A stretch of DNA of 49,116 nucleotides from Desulfatibacillum sp. (GCA_016342355.1 JAEINP010000039.1:1-49116), one strand, 5' to 3'. Positions 26,403 to 35,538 are shown, numbered from the stretch's first letter. The notes: a model not told the origin generated them from the sequence alone. Numbers and translations: made by a program.

Positions 26403-27686
26403 TTATTTATATTCCCTGGCCCAGGAGGGCGGGGGAAGTCCCTGGAGGTGGCGGCGGAGGACCTCCAGGGCGTTCATGGCGAATATTTTTATGTTTCGGT
26501 CCCTTTCGCCAAAGGGTGAACTAAACCGGTACACATATGTGGTTTCCGGGGTGGCCAGGGCCATGCACAGGGTGCCCACGGGTTTTTCGTCCGAGCCTCC
26601 TGCAGGACCGGCCACGCCGCTGGTGGAAAGTCCATAGGTGGCTTTGCCTATCCTCCTGGCCCCTTCCGCCATTTGTTTGGCGGTTTCCTCGTGGACCGCC
26701 CCGAATTTTCGCAAGGTCTGGCCCGATACGCCCAGGACATCTTCCTTGGCGGTATTGGAATAGGTCACTGCGGACATGATGAAATACTCCGAGCTTCCGG
26801 CCACGCTGGTGAGCCAATGGGCGATCTGCCCGCCAGTGCACGATTCCGCCACGGCCAGGGTGGCTTTTTCGTCCTTTAACAAAAGCCCCACCACTTCCTG
26901 CATGGTTCTTCCGCTGATGGAGAATACATTGTTGTTGAGCCGGTCCAGAATTAGGTCCGTGCCGGTTTCCAGTATGCGCTCCACCTGAATCCTGCTTTCG
27001 CCCCGGGCGTAGATTTTCACCTGGATAACGGGAAAACTGGCCCTAAGCCCCAGCTTCATGCCCGGCTGGCCCTCGGCCACGTCCGCTATCAACTCGCCCA
27101 ACCGCGCTTCGGGCAGGCCGTAGGCGCAGAGGGTGCGCGAAGCGGAAACCGTGGCATCCCCCAGCATTTCCTCTATCCTGGGAACCACCTGTTCCAGGAG
27201 CATGAGGCGCATTTCCCGGGGTACGCCAGGCATGAAGAAAAACCGGCACCGGCCTATGACCAGGGAAAACCCCGGCGCCGTGCCGATGGGGTTGTCCAGC
27301 CGCACCGATCCCTTGGGAAAATAGGCCTGCTTTTTATTGGAAGCGGCCAGGTTTCTGCCTACGGACATAAAAATGGCTTCTATATACGCCAGAGCCTCCG
27401 GGTCCAGGACAAGTTCGGTCCCGGCTGCTTTGGCCGCAGCTTCGGAGGAAAGGTCGTCCATGGTAGGCCCCAGGCCGCCTGTCACCACAGCGATGTCAGC
27501 CTGGTCCCCCATTTCTTTGAGAGCCCGGACCAATTCGTCCATGTCGTCCCCTACGGTGACATGTTTAGTCACGGAAACGCCCAGCATTCCAAGGGTTTCC
27601 GCAATATGGGCCGAGTTGCTGTCAACCAGGGTTCCTGTGGTCAGTTCATCGCCTGTGGCCAGGATTTGGGCTTGTATGGTCTGCAT
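26403..27686 (-). CDS. cinA: CinA-family protein (MoCF-like domain plus nicotinamide-nucleotide amidase domain)
   Basis: 427-aa two-domain protein. The N-terminal half is the molybdopterin-binding-like COG1058 domain (ATGDELTTGTLVDSN, VVTGGLGPTMDD). The C-terminal half is the CinA domain (VAESCTGGQIAHWLTSVAGSS, VAGPAGG), which in characterised members deamidates nicotinamide mononucleotide for NAD recycling; the N-terminal domain can act as a pyrophosphatase. GGAGG before ATG 27686 decides the start over an ATG 75 bases upstream. It is transcribed away from the fmdB-hemC promoter. Confidence 0.92.
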   Translation of the reverse strand: MQTIQAQILATGDELTTGTLVDSNSAHIAETLGMLGVSVTKHVTVGDDMDELVRALKEMGDQADIAVVTGGLGPTMDDLSSEAAAKAAGTELVLDPEALAYIEAIFMSVGRNLAASNKKQAYFPKGSVRLDNPIGTAPGFSLVIGRCRFFFMPGVPREMRLMLLEQVVPRIEEMLGDATVSASRTLCAYGLPEARLGELIADVAEGQPGMKLGLRASFPVIQVKIYARGESRIQVERILETGTDLILDRLNNNVFSISGRTMQEVVGLLLKDEKATLAVAESCTGGQIAHWLTSVAGSSEYFIMSAVTYSNTAKEDVLGVSGQTLRKFGAVHEETAKQMAEGARRIGKATYGLSTSGVAGPAGGSDEKPVGTLCMALATPETTYVYRFSSPFGERDRNIKIFAMNALEVLRRHLQGLPPPSWAREYK

Positions 27687-27769
27687 GGCGCCTCCGTAAA
27701 ACGGTGTTTGTCTTCGGCTAAACTCTATATAGGAAAGGGTGCTGGTTGGCAAGTTAGGCAAAGCTGGTA

Positions 27770-27798
27770 TTGACGCAAGACCATATCAGCCTTATATA
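27770..27798 (+). promoter_or_regulatory. sigma-70-type promoter for fmdB-hemC-cobA/hemD
   Basis: TTGACG (27770-27775), a 17-base spacer and TATATA (27793-27798) match the housekeeping consensus well, with ideal spacing. The start of transcription would fall near 27805, about 27 bases before the fmdB-type start codon. Confidence 0.75.
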
Positions 27799-27831
27799 AG
27801 GAAGGTAACTTTGAACCGAAAGGACGATTTT

Positions 27832-28068
27832 ATGCCAATTTATGAATTTCATTGCAATAAATGCGACAAGAACTTTGAACAACTGCTCATGGGCAGCGAC
27901 AAACCCGCCTGCCCCAAGTGTTCCTCCGAAGATGTGGGCAGGCTCCTGTCCGCCTGCGGCTTTGTGAGCAAGGGCAGCTCAGGCCAGACCGAAACCCGGT
28001 CCGCGGGCGTGGCTTCTTCCTGCGCCGGTTGCTCTTCAACCAGTTGCTCTTCCTGCGGGTCTTCCTGA
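27832..28068 (+). CDS. FmdB-family small zinc-ribbon protein with Cys-rich tail
   Basis: 78-aa protein starting MPIYEFHCNKC, the FmdB family opening, with CNKC and CPKC pairs forming a zinc ribbon (residues ~8-32). The C-terminal ~20 residues are a Ser/Cys tail (CAGCSSTSCSSCG). Family members are putative regulators of unclear role. ATG follows AAAGGA. Its stop overlaps the hemC start by one base (TGATG), so hemC translation is probably coupled to it. Confidence 0.85.
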   Translation: MPIYEFHCNKCDKNFEQLLMGSDKPACPKCSSEDVGRLLSACGFVSKGSSGQTETRSAGVASSCAGCSSTSCSSCGSS

Positions 28069-28997
28069 TGCCTGATCAAATCCTCATCAAAATCGGAACC
28101 CGAGGCAGCCCTCTTGCCTTGTGGCAGGCCCGGCATGTGGCGTCCTTGTTGGAACGGAACGCCGGTGTCAAGACTGAGCTGGTCGTCATCAAGACCAAGG
28201 GCGACAAGATCCTGGACGTGCCCCTGGCCAAGGTGGGCGGCAAGGGCCTGTTTGTCAAGGAAATCGAAGAATCCCTCCTGGACGGCCGCACAGACATGGC
28301 GGTCCACTCCATGAAGGATGTTCCTTCGGAGTTCCCTGAAGGCCTGTGTCTGGCTGCCATTATGGAACGGGAAGACCCCCGGGACGCGCTCATTTGTTCC
28401 CGGGCCAAAGGCTTGCTGGATCTGCCTCCCAACGCCAAGATCGGCACCAGCAGCCTCAGGCGGTCGGCCCAGTTGCTGGCCCTCATGCCTGACCTGCAAA
28501 TCGAGCCTTTGCGCGGCAACGTGGGAACCCGGCTGGAAAAGCTAACTTCCATGAATCTGGACGCCATTGTGCTGGCTGCGGCGGGCATCAAAAGAATGGC
28601 CATGGAAGACCATGTTTCGGAATATATTCCAGAAGAAACCGTGCTCCCAGCCGTAGGCCAGGGGGCTATGGGCATTGAAATCCGGGAGAATGATCCCGTG
28701 GCCGGTCCCCTTGCCAAAGCCTTGAACCACGAGCCCACCTGGGTGGTGGTCACAGGTGAGCGGGCGTTTTTAAAACGCCTTGACGGCGGTTGCCAGGTGC
28801 CTGTGGCGGCCCATGGCAGGCTGCGGCAGGATTTCCTCCAGCTGACCGGGGTCATTGCGGGTATCAACGGAACCCCATTGTTTAGGGACAGCGTGACCGG
28901 CAAGAAGGAAGATGCCCGGGAGCTGGGAATCAAGCTGGCGGAAAAATTGTTGAACGCAGGCGGCAAGGCCGTTTTGGACGAATTGCTGGAACACTAA
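28068..28997 (+). CDS. hemC: porphobilinogen deaminase (hydroxymethylbilane synthase)
   Basis: Joins four porphobilinogen units into hydroxymethylbilane in tetrapyrrole synthesis. The 309-aa protein begins IKIGTRGSPLALWQA, has AVHSMKDVP and TSSLRRSAQ, and carries the dipyrromethane cofactor cysteine in LDGGCQVPVA. Length is normal. It has no clear ribosome site of its own; translation probably follows from the overlapping fmdB-type gene. It is followed by the next enzymes of the pathway in one fused gene. Confidence 0.97.
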   Translation: MPDQILIKIGTRGSPLALWQARHVASLLERNAGVKTELVVIKTKGDKILDVPLAKVGGKGLFVKEIEESLLDGRTDMAVHSMKDVPSEFPEGLCLAAIMEREDPRDALICSRAKGLLDLPPNAKIGTSSLRRSAQLLALMPDLQIEPLRGNVGTRLEKLTSMNLDAIVLAAAGIKRMAMEDHVSEYIPEETVLPAVGQGAMGIEIRENDPVAGPLAKALNHEPTWVVVTGERAFLKRLDGGCQVPVAAHGRLRQDFLQLTGVIAGINGTPLFRDSVTGKKEDARELGIKLAEKLLNAGGKAVLDELLEH

Positions 28998-29024
28998 CCC
29001 GGCCAAACCGGGAAGGATGAAATA

Positions 29025-30545
29025 ATGGGCAAAGTGTATCTTATCGGGGCCGGACCCGGAGACGTGGGTCTTATTACGGTCAAGGGCCTGAATTGCATAA
29101 AAACCGCCGACGTGGTGGTTTACGACTACCTGGCTTCCCCCCGGCTTCTGGCCTATGCCCGGGAAGACGCCGAAATTATCTATGTGGGAAAAAAAGGGGG
29201 AGACCACACCCTGTCCCAGGACGGCATCAACGCCTTGTTGGTGGAAAAAGCCCGGGCCGGAAACACCGTTGCCAGGCTTAAGGGCGGCGACCCTTTTATC
29301 TTTGGCCGGGGCGGGGAAGAGGCCGAGGTCCTGGTGGAAAAGGGCGTACCCTTTGAAATCGTGCCCGGCGTAACCTCCGCCATTGCGGCTCCGGCTTATG
29401 CGGGCATTCCTCTGACTCACAGAAAGCACACGGCCACAGTGGCCTTTGTCACCGGACACGAAGACCCAACCAAGGACGGATCCAATATTGACTGGTCCAA
29501 GATTTCCACGGGCATTGGCACCATCGTTTTTTTAATGGGGATCAAAAATCTGCCCATGATCACCCAAAAGCTCAAAGAAAATGGTCGGGCGCCCAACACC
29601 CCTGTGGCCCTGGTGCGGTGGGGCACCACTCCAGGCCAGGAGACCGTCACCGGCACCCTGGACACCATCTCGGATGTCGCAGAAAAAGCTGGCATCAAGC
29701 CCCCGGCAGTCATCGTGGTGGGAGAAGTGGTGGACCTGCGGCCCATGCTCAGCTGGTTTGAGACCAAGCCTCTTTTCGGCCGGAAAATTCTCGTCACCCG
29801 CAGCCGCAAGCAGGCCAGCACCCTGGTGGACAAACTTTTGGACCTTGGGGCGGATTGCATCGAAACCCCCACCATTGAACTGGTCCCTCCCCAGGATAAA
29901 AAACCCCTGGAAGACGCGGTGGACGCCATTTCCTCCTATGACTGGGTGGTGCTGACCAGCGTGAATGGCGTGGATTATTTCTTTGACTGCTTGTTTGCCC
30001 AAGGTAAGGATGCCAGGGCACTCGGCAACGCCAAGGTGGCGGCCATAGGCCCGGCCACTTCAGCTCGGCTGAAGGAATACGGGCTGGTTTCGGACATTGT
30101 TCCCAAGACCTACCGGGCTGAATCCGTGGTGGAAGCCTTTATGCAAGAGGACATGCAGGGCAAAAAGGTACTTTTGCCCCGGGCGAAACAGGCCAGGCCC
30201 ATCCTGCCTGTGGAACTCACCAAGATGGGTGCTTTGGTGGACGAGGTTCCGGCCTACGAGACTGTTCAGGCCTCCCAGGATCAGGCCCGGGCCTTGTGGG
30301 AAAAACTGGAGACGGGCCAAATTGACATGGTCACCTTTACCAGTTCCTCCACGGTCAGCAATTTTGTGGCCCTGTTTGACAAGGAAAAGCTCCTGATAGT
30401 CATGGAAGGCGTCAAGACGGCCAGCATCGGCCCCATCACCAGCGACACGGCCCGTGACCTGAGCATCCAGGTGGACATGGAGGCCGAGGAATACACCATT
30501 GACGGCTTGGTTCAGGCCATAGTGGACAGCGTCGGTAAAAAATAA
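29025..30545 (+). CDS. cobA-hemD: uroporphyrinogen-III C-methyltransferase / uroporphyrinogen-III synthase fusion
   Basis: 506-aa bifunctional enzyme. Residues ~1-245 are the SAM-dependent methyltransferase (VYLIGAGPGDVGLITVKG, RLKGGDPFIFGRGGEE, VPGVTSAIAAPAYAGIPLTHR) that makes precorrin-2. Residues ~255-500 are the HemD domain (ILVTRSRKQAS, VVLTSVNGVDYFF, FTSSSTVSNF) that closes hydroxymethylbilane to uroporphyrinogen III. The fusion pairs with hemC upstream, turning hydroxymethylbilane into the precursor of siroheme, heme (alternative route) and cobalamin, which sulfate reducers need. A ribosome site GGAAGGA precedes the ATG. Confidence 0.96.
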   Translation: MGKVYLIGAGPGDVGLITVKGLNCIKTADVVVYDYLASPRLLAYAREDAEIIYVGKKGGDHTLSQDGINALLVEKARAGNTVARLKGGDPFIFGRGGEEAEVLVEKGVPFEIVPGVTSAIAAPAYAGIPLTHRKHTATVAFVTGHEDPTKDGSNIDWSKISTGIGTIVFLMGIKNLPMITQKLKENGRAPNTPVALVRWGTTPGQETVTGTLDTISDVAEKAGIKPPAVIVVGEVVDLRPMLSWFETKPLFGRKILVTRSRKQASTLVDKLLDLGADCIETPTIELVPPQDKKPLEDAVDAISSYDWVVLTSVNGVDYFFDCLFAQGKDARALGNAKVAAIGPATSARLKEYGLVSDIVPKTYRAESVVEAFMQEDMQGKKVLLPRAKQARPILPVELTKMGALVDEVPAYETVQASQDQARALWEKLETGQIDMVTFTSSSTVSNFVALFDKEKLLIVMEGVKTASIGPITSDTARDLSIQVDMEAEEYTIDGLVQAIVDSVGKK

Positions 30546-30550
30546 ATCAG

Positions 30551-30578
30551 GCCCGGGCGCACTTGCCCGGGCTTTTTT
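30551..30578 (+). terminator. rho-independent terminator after cobA-hemD
   Basis: GCCCGGGC stem copies with a six-base loop followed directly by T6, six bases after the stop codon. A classical intrinsic terminator. Confidence 0.9.
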
Positions 30579-30621
30579 CTGTTCATTAGGGCGAACTTTT
30601 TTTTATGGGTGGAGTATAATT

Positions 30622-30951
30622 ATGGCCAAACCCTATGCGCACATTCCATTGGGAGAGGAAAACCAGTCCATTTCCGGGTATTTTTCATTGGAAAAAGAAA
30701 TCCGCCTGCCATTTGAAGGGCGTGAGATTTTGTACGCCGTGGGCACGGGCGTGATGGACTCGTCCTGCTGCGGTTTTGGCGGGGTGAACTACGCCATGGT
30801 TCCTGGCTTCATCGTTTCCTGGAAAGGAGAAAAAGACCCGGAAGGCCGGGATATTTCCACGGTGGAACCTGTCACCGCCCCGGAACACCAAAAACAGCTT
30901 ACTCAAATCATCAAAAAACAAGAAGGAGTCACCCAGGTGAATTTTCTTTAA
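30622..30951 (+). CDS. conserved-looking small protein with a CCGFGG motif, function unknown
   Basis: 109-aa soluble protein I do not recognise as a named family. It has a compact segment DSSCCGFGGVNYAMVPGFIV (residues ~46-66) with vicinal cysteines, and no signal peptide or membrane helix. ATG follows GGTGGAG. It lies between a terminator and a lipoprotein gene (12-base gap), so it may share a transcript with the latter. Codon use looks like its neighbours, arguing that it is real. Adjacent cysteines could bind metal or form a disulfide, but nothing else supports either idea. Confidence 0.75.
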   Translation: MAKPYAHIPLGEENQSISGYFSLEKEIRLPFEGREILYAVGTGVMDSSCCGFGGVNYAMVPGFIVSWKGEKDPEGRDISTVEPVTAPEHQKQLTQIIKKQEGVTQVNFL

Positions 30952-30963
30952 CCTGGCGCATCT

Positions 30964-31614
30964 ATGCTTTCCGAAAAAACCAATCTTTCCTTATTTATTG
31001 TGGCTATCCTGGCTGTCATGACAGTCCTTTCCTGCACGGGTGTGAACATGCAAGGGCAATTGGTCGAAACAGCCCCGATCGTTCAGGAAGAACAGCCCCC
31101 GACCCCGGATGCCTTGGCCATGGGCCAGCGCTATTTCAAAGGCGATGGCGTGGAACGGGATTATTCCCGGGCCGCAAGCTATTTCCAGGAGGCTGCGGAC
31201 CAGGATAATCCCGAAGCGTGGCACATGCTTGGCCTCATGCACTTGAACGGTATGGGATTTGACCAGGACATCAAGGCCGGCGCCCGGGCGTTCGCCAAGG
31301 CAGCCAACCTGGGACATACAGAATCCCAATATCAGCTCGGGGCCTTGTTTTTTTCCGCCGAAGCCTACGAAGACGCCTTTCAATGGGCCTTGCCCGCCGC
31401 AAAGAACAACCATGCCAAGGCCCAATTCTTATTGGGCATGATGTTCATGGAAGTGGGTGACGACTCCCTGGCCATTGAGTGGCTGGCCCGCTCCACAGCC
31501 TTGGGCTACTCCCCGGCCATGGGCATTCTGGGCACTTTGGGCGCATCCCCCCAAAGCATGCCCGATCCTTCCGCTCCCATCAGAGACGACATGCTCATTA
31601 ATCCTTTCAAATAG
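30964..31614 (+). CDS. Sel1-repeat lipoprotein
   Basis: 216-aa exported protein. A hydrophobic signal (residues ~9-23) ends VLSC, an acceptable though not ideal lipobox with C24. After a Pro/Glu linker, residues ~50-190 contain Sel1-like TPR repeats (AMGQRYFKGDGVERDYSRAA, HMLGLMHLNGMGFDQDIKA). Such proteins mediate protein contacts in the envelope; the partner is unknown. It follows the 109-aa unknown gene by 12 bases. Confidence 0.82.
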   Translation: MLSEKTNLSLFIVAILAVMTVLSCTGVNMQGQLVETAPIVQEEQPPTPDALAMGQRYFKGDGVERDYSRAASYFQEAADQDNPEAWHMLGLMHLNGMGFDQDIKAGARAFAKAANLGHTESQYQLGALFFSAEAYEDAFQWALPAAKNNHAKAQFLLGMMFMEVGDDSLAIEWLARSTALGYSPAMGILGTLGASPQSMPDPSAPIRDDMLINPFK

Positions 31615-31738
31615 ACCGGTTCCGGTTTTCCGCACAGGTTTATAACGCCTTCAAAATGTGATACGGTTGTTTGGTTAGCTGCCGGGAATACCGCCTGGCT
31701 CAACCCAAACTCATTGGGACCCATAGGAATAACCCAAG

Positions 31739-32533
31739 ATGATCCGTTTCAGCACGCAAACAGGCAAACGCCTTTTTCCGATCCTATTTGTATTGCTGAT
31801 AGCCGCAAACCTTCAGGCCTGCGCCCTATGGAAAAAACCCGCGCCCCAGCCTAGCATGCCCGACGCCAAAGGGATGGTGGAAAAAATCCAGCAGGATTTT
31901 GAAGCATTGGGCCAGTTCAAGGGGATTTCCCGCTTTTCCCAGGAACGCAACGGTGTTCTTCTAAGCGGCCGGGCCGCCTTTGGTGCGGCTCCTCCAGACC
32001 GTCTCAGGGTGGACATCCTCAACCCGTTCGGCCAGCCCGTGGTAAGATTGGCGTACAACGGGAAGCATTTGTACATGTACACAGGGGCGGAGAATAAATT
32101 CCGCTCCGGAGTGGCTACCCGGTCTAAAATGAACAAAGCCCTTGGGATCGACCTGGCCATTAAGGAACTGGCTTATGTTCTCGCCGGATTTCCTCCCATT
32201 GCAGACCATAGCCAGGTGGCGATTGAACCGTGGAGTTTCGCTGACGGAACTTCCAATCAAGGCTATGTGCTGACCTTGACCTCATTTTTAGGCAGGATGA
32301 GGGAAAAAATCTGGGTTTCCCGGGATGGCCTCACGGTCCTGCAGGCGGATATCTATGGCTCAGGAAAGGTGCTCTATTCGGTCTTTCCTCCTACTGCTGG
32401 AAAAGGCGGCAAAACCCGCGTTCTTGGCGGGGATGGCGCTTCCCTTATCTTGGAAAGGCAACGGTTTTGGGACAACGCAACAGTTGACGAATCTCAATTC
32501 ATGCTTAATAACAGTATGGTGGAAAGCCGTTGA
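31739..32533 (+). CDS. outer-membrane lipoprotein of LolB/DUF4292-like type
   Basis: 264-aa protein with a signal peptide ending LQAC (C28), then a region with LolB-like features: KGISRFSQERNGVLLSGRAAF and LRVDILNPFGQPVVRLAYNG resemble the first strands of the half-barrel that carries lipoproteins. YVLAGFPP fits a family helix. LolB inserts lipoproteins into the outer membrane; several lipoprotein-carrier-like families share this fold, so the exact role is uncertain. It is preceded by a 124-bp gap with no feature I can name. Confidence 0.6.
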   Translation: MIRFSTQTGKRLFPILFVLLIAANLQACALWKKPAPQPSMPDAKGMVEKIQQDFEALGQFKGISRFSQERNGVLLSGRAAFGAAPPDRLRVDILNPFGQPVVRLAYNGKHLYMYTGAENKFRSGVATRSKMNKALGIDLAIKELAYVLAGFPPIADHSQVAIEPWSFADGTSNQGYVLTLTSFLGRMREKIWVSRDGLTVLQADIYGSGKVLYSVFPPTAGKGGKTRVLGGDGASLILERQRFWDNATVDESQFMLNNSMVESR

Positions 32534-32669
32534 GGAAAGTATTGCAAACAGGAATTCCGGGCGTGGAGAGTTCCACAGCCCTTTTTATTAAACCAGGCGG
32601 GTGCTTTTTAACAACACCCGGGAGCTACCACGGCGTTTTCGCCGCGAAAATACATTAAGGAGACCTAAG

Positions 32670-33524
32670 ATGTCAGATCAATGTTCCTCCGAAGGCTGCT
32701 CAAGCGCTCAGGGCGGCGGTAAAATGGCCCACAACATGCAAGACAAGATTATTGAAAGCTCGCTTGCCAAAATCAAAAATAAAATCCTGGTCATGAGCGG
32801 GAAGGGCGGCGTGGGAAAATCCAGCGTCGCTGCCAATATAGCCGCAGGTCTTGCCAAACGCGGCAAAAAGGTCGGCCTCATGGACGTGGACCTTCATGGC
32901 CCCAGTATCGCCAAGATGATGGGCATCAACGGCATGTTGGACGTTACCCCGGATAATTTTATCATGCCCTGGCAATACGACAAGAACCTCAAGGTGGTCT
33001 CCATGCAGGCCCTTATGCCGGAAAAGGACCATGCCGTCATATGGCGCGGCCCTGCCAAGACCGGCGTTATTCGCCAGTTCATTGCCGACGTTTTCTGGGA
33101 AGAACTGGACGTGATGGTTATCGACTCCCCCCCCGGCACGGGCGATGAACCCCTGACCGTGGCACAGGTGGTCCCCGACGCCATGGCAGTTATTGTGGCG
33201 ACTCCCCAGGAAGTGGCCCTGGCTGACGTGCGCAAGTCCATCAATTTTTGCCAGACCGTAGAAATGAATATCCTGGGCCTTGTGGAAAACATGGGCGGGT
33301 TCAAGTGCCCCCATTGCGGCGAACTCATTGAGGTTTTCCCCACGGGCAACGGAAAGATCACCGCTACCCAGATGGGTATTCCCTTCCTGGGCAGCCTGCC
33401 TTTTGACCCGGATGTGGTCAAAGCCTGTGATAACGGAACCCCCATTATCAATCTGAACGCCAACTCTCCATTTTCCGTGGGCATGAACCAGATTATAGAC
33501 CGGATTTTGGAAAAATGTAAGTAA
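32670..33524 (+). CDS. Mrp/NBP35-family Fe-S cluster carrier ATPase
   Basis: 284-aa P-loop ATPase (deviant Walker A GKGGVGKSS) that carries or transfers Fe-S clusters. MDVDLHGPS, DSPPGTGD and the CxxC motif KCPHCG typical of Mrp are present; that CxxC binds the shared cluster at the dimer interface. A short N-terminal extension has C5 and C10 (MSDQCSSEGC). ATG at 32670 follows AAGGAG; an in-frame ATG 69 bases upstream has no such site. The upstream 136-bp gap holds small hairpins. It is terminated by a clear intrinsic terminator. Confidence 0.92.
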   Translation: MSDQCSSEGCSSAQGGGKMAHNMQDKIIESSLAKIKNKILVMSGKGGVGKSSVAANIAAGLAKRGKKVGLMDVDLHGPSIAKMMGINGMLDVTPDNFIMPWQYDKNLKVVSMQALMPEKDHAVIWRGPAKTGVIRQFIADVFWEELDVMVIDSPPGTGDEPLTVAQVVPDAMAVIVATPQEVALADVRKSINFCQTVEMNILGLVENMGGFKCPHCGELIEVFPTGNGKITATQMGIPFLGSLPFDPDVVKACDNGTPIINLNANSPFSVGMNQIIDRILEKCK

Positions 33525-33536
33525 CACTTAGCGCCA

Positions 33537-33574
33537 AAGGCCCGGGGCAATGTTCCCGGGCCTTGTTTTTTTTT
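33537..33574 (+). terminator. rho-independent terminator after the Mrp gene
   Basis: AAGGCCCGGG and CCCGGGCCTT form a perfect 10-bp stem with an eight-base loop, followed by G and T9. Confidence 0.92.
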
Positions 33575-33604
33575 GGTACAAAGACCTAAGCTCGGGGTGG
33601 AATC

Positions 33605-34381
33605 ATGCCTTTTGCCGTTGCATTGGAAAACAGGCTGCTACAATGCCCCCGTGTCACCACCTTAGGAGTCAGGCCCAACTTTTCAGACTATTCCCCCAGG
33701 GAGCAGGCCCTTATCCGCAAGGCCGAGACCATCTACTATCCCAGCCAATTCTATGCGCCGATGTTCCAGGCCATGGGCAAAAAAACCTTTCCAGGTCCTG
33801 CCGCCTACACCTTTGCCCAGGACAAGATCGCCCAGACAGGCTTGTTTAAAATTCTGGATATTCCTCATCCTCGCACCAAAGTGTATTACGGGGATCGTCA
33901 AAAGCGGAATATACTCCGGGACTTTGTCCTTCCGGTGGTTGGAAAGGTCCCCAGAGGGTCTGCCCGGGGTAAAGGGGTGTTTTTAATTAAAACCACAGAC
34001 CAGCTTGTCGATTATTGCAAAATTGGACACACAGCGTACATCCAGGAGTATTTGCGCATCGACCGGGACGTGCGGGTGGTGGTCATTGGCAGCCAGGTCA
34101 TTTTGGCCTATTGGCGGGTCGCCGGGGAGAACGGATTTCTAAATAACGTAGCTGCCGGGGGAGAAATTGCATTTGACGCGATTCCTGATAAGGTGACTGA
34201 CTTGGCGCTGGATACCGCAATCCGTTGTGGTTGGAACGATGTGGGCCTGGACCTGTGCCTGGTGGACGGAGAGCCCCTTGTCATAGAAGCCAACATGAAA
34301 TACGGTAGGCAGGGTTTTGCCCTGGCTGGAATTGATTACTACATATTGATGGAGACACTCATAGCCGATGGAAAAATCTGA
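33605..34381 (+). CDS. RimK-like ATP-grasp protein
   Basis: 258-aa ATP-grasp enzyme; these join a carboxylate to an amine or thiol using ATP. TFAQDKIAQTGLFKILDIPHPRT is the typical lead-in, VVGKVPRGSARGKGVFLI the nucleotide grasp loop, and DRDVRVVVIG and VIEANMKYG the metal-binding end (E and N kept). Residues ~1-60 are the preATP-grasp part. The substrate cannot be inferred. Its 3' end overlaps the next gene by 14 bases. The start has a moderate ribosome site (GGTGGA). Confidence 0.82.
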   Translation: MPFAVALENRLLQCPRVTTLGVRPNFSDYSPREQALIRKAETIYYPSQFYAPMFQAMGKKTFPGPAAYTFAQDKIAQTGLFKILDIPHPRTKVYYGDRQKRNILRDFVLPVVGKVPRGSARGKGVFLIKTTDQLVDYCKIGHTAYIQEYLRIDRDVRVVVIGSQVILAYWRVAGENGFLNNVAAGGEIAFDAIPDKVTDLALDTAIRCGWNDVGLDLCLVDGEPLVIEANMKYGRQGFALAGIDYYILMETLIADGKI

Positions 34382-35534
34382 ATCCGGCTTATTTGCTGAA
34401 CTTTGCGCACAACTGGACAAACGGGAAAAGGAAACCCTTTCCCCCCGGGCAGCCCTCACAAAGGACGGCCTGAGGCGCATGCCAGAGAAAAGGGCGGACG
34501 AGGGATATCGCCAGTCTTTTTCCCTGGATGTGGATCGCATTCTCCACTCCCGGGCATACACCCGGTACATAGACAAAACCCAGGTGTTTTACCTGATCAA
34601 GAACGATCACATCACCCACCGGGTTCTTCACGTCCAATTGGTTTCCAAAATAGGCCGGACCATTGGGCGTTTCCTTCGCCTTAACGAGGACCTTATCGAA
34701 GCCATTGCCCTGGGTCACGATATCGGCCACGCCCCGTTCGGCCACGAAGGCGAGACCTTTTTGTCCGAGCTTTGTCAGGAATATGGCATTGGCCCATTTT
34801 TGCATAATGTGCAGAGCGTCCAGTTTCTGGACAAAGTGGAACGGGGCGGCAAAGGCTGGAACCTGTGTCTCCAGACCCTGGACGGCATCCTGTGCCATGA
34901 CGGGGAAATTCATAACCAATACCTGCACCCCGTAAAAAAGAAGGGCTTCCAGGACCTGGACGCAGACATCCGAGCCAAAATAGATAACCCCACCACGCCC
35001 CTCATACCCATGACCGCCGAGGGATGCGTAGTGCGCATGGCTGACACTATCAGTTACATAGGCCGGGATATTGAGGACGCCATCCGCCTTAACCTTATCG
35101 AACGCAACCAGATACCGCCGGAATGCGCCGAAATCCTGGGCAGCACCAACGGCAGTATTGTCCATACCCTGGTAACGGACATTATCCAAAACAGCGCAAA
35201 CCAGCCGGAGATTACCTTTTCCGCCTCCATATCCGAGGCCTTGAAACGGCTCAAGCAATTCAACCTGGACAAGATTTACCTCCACAAAAAGGTAAAGCAA
35301 AACAGTCAGGTTATCAGAGCTTTGTTCCGTTACCTCTTTGAGAAGTTTTTGGAGGATTTTCAAAAGCAAAAGTTGGATTCCGCCATATTCACCAGTTTCT
35401 TAAGAGGCAAGGACCCCGCCTACCTTGAGGGTCACCAGGACGCCGAAATTGTCAGGGATTTTTTGGCAGGCATGACCGATCACTATTTTTTGAGGCAATG
35501 CCCCCAAGACATGCAACCCAAACCCGCGCTATAA
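34368..35534 (+). CDS. dGTPase-like HD-domain triphosphohydrolase
   Basis: 388-aa member of the dGTP triphosphohydrolase family, which hydrolyses dNTPs to nucleoside and triphosphate. The HD metal residues appear in DHITHRVLH and ALGHDIGHAPFGHEGE, with ADTISYIGRDIEDA as the later aspartate motif and RILHSRAYTRYIDKTQVF as the usual N-terminal block. It overlaps the ATP-grasp gene by 14 bases, so expression is linked. The biological nucleotide could be dGTP or several dNTPs. Confidence 0.88.
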   Translation: MEKSESGLFAELCAQLDKREKETLSPRAALTKDGLRRMPEKRADEGYRQSFSLDVDRILHSRAYTRYIDKTQVFYLIKNDHITHRVLHVQLVSKIGRTIGRFLRLNEDLIEAIALGHDIGHAPFGHEGETFLSELCQEYGIGPFLHNVQSVQFLDKVERGGKGWNLCLQTLDGILCHDGEIHNQYLHPVKKKGFQDLDADIRAKIDNPTTPLIPMTAEGCVVRMADTISYIGRDIEDAIRLNLIERNQIPPECAEILGSTNGSIVHTLVTDIIQNSANQPEITFSASISEALKRLKQFNLDKIYLHKKVKQNSQVIRALFRYLFEKFLEDFQKQKLDSAIFTSFLRGKDPAYLEGHQDAEIVRDFLAGMTDHYFLRQCPQDMQPKPAL

Positions 35535-35538
35535 TCCC

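Noticed and set aside
34389-35369. 326-codon open frame on the - strand
   Set aside because: It is opposite the dGTPase-like gene, whose HD motifs are clear; the antisense protein has no domain pattern.
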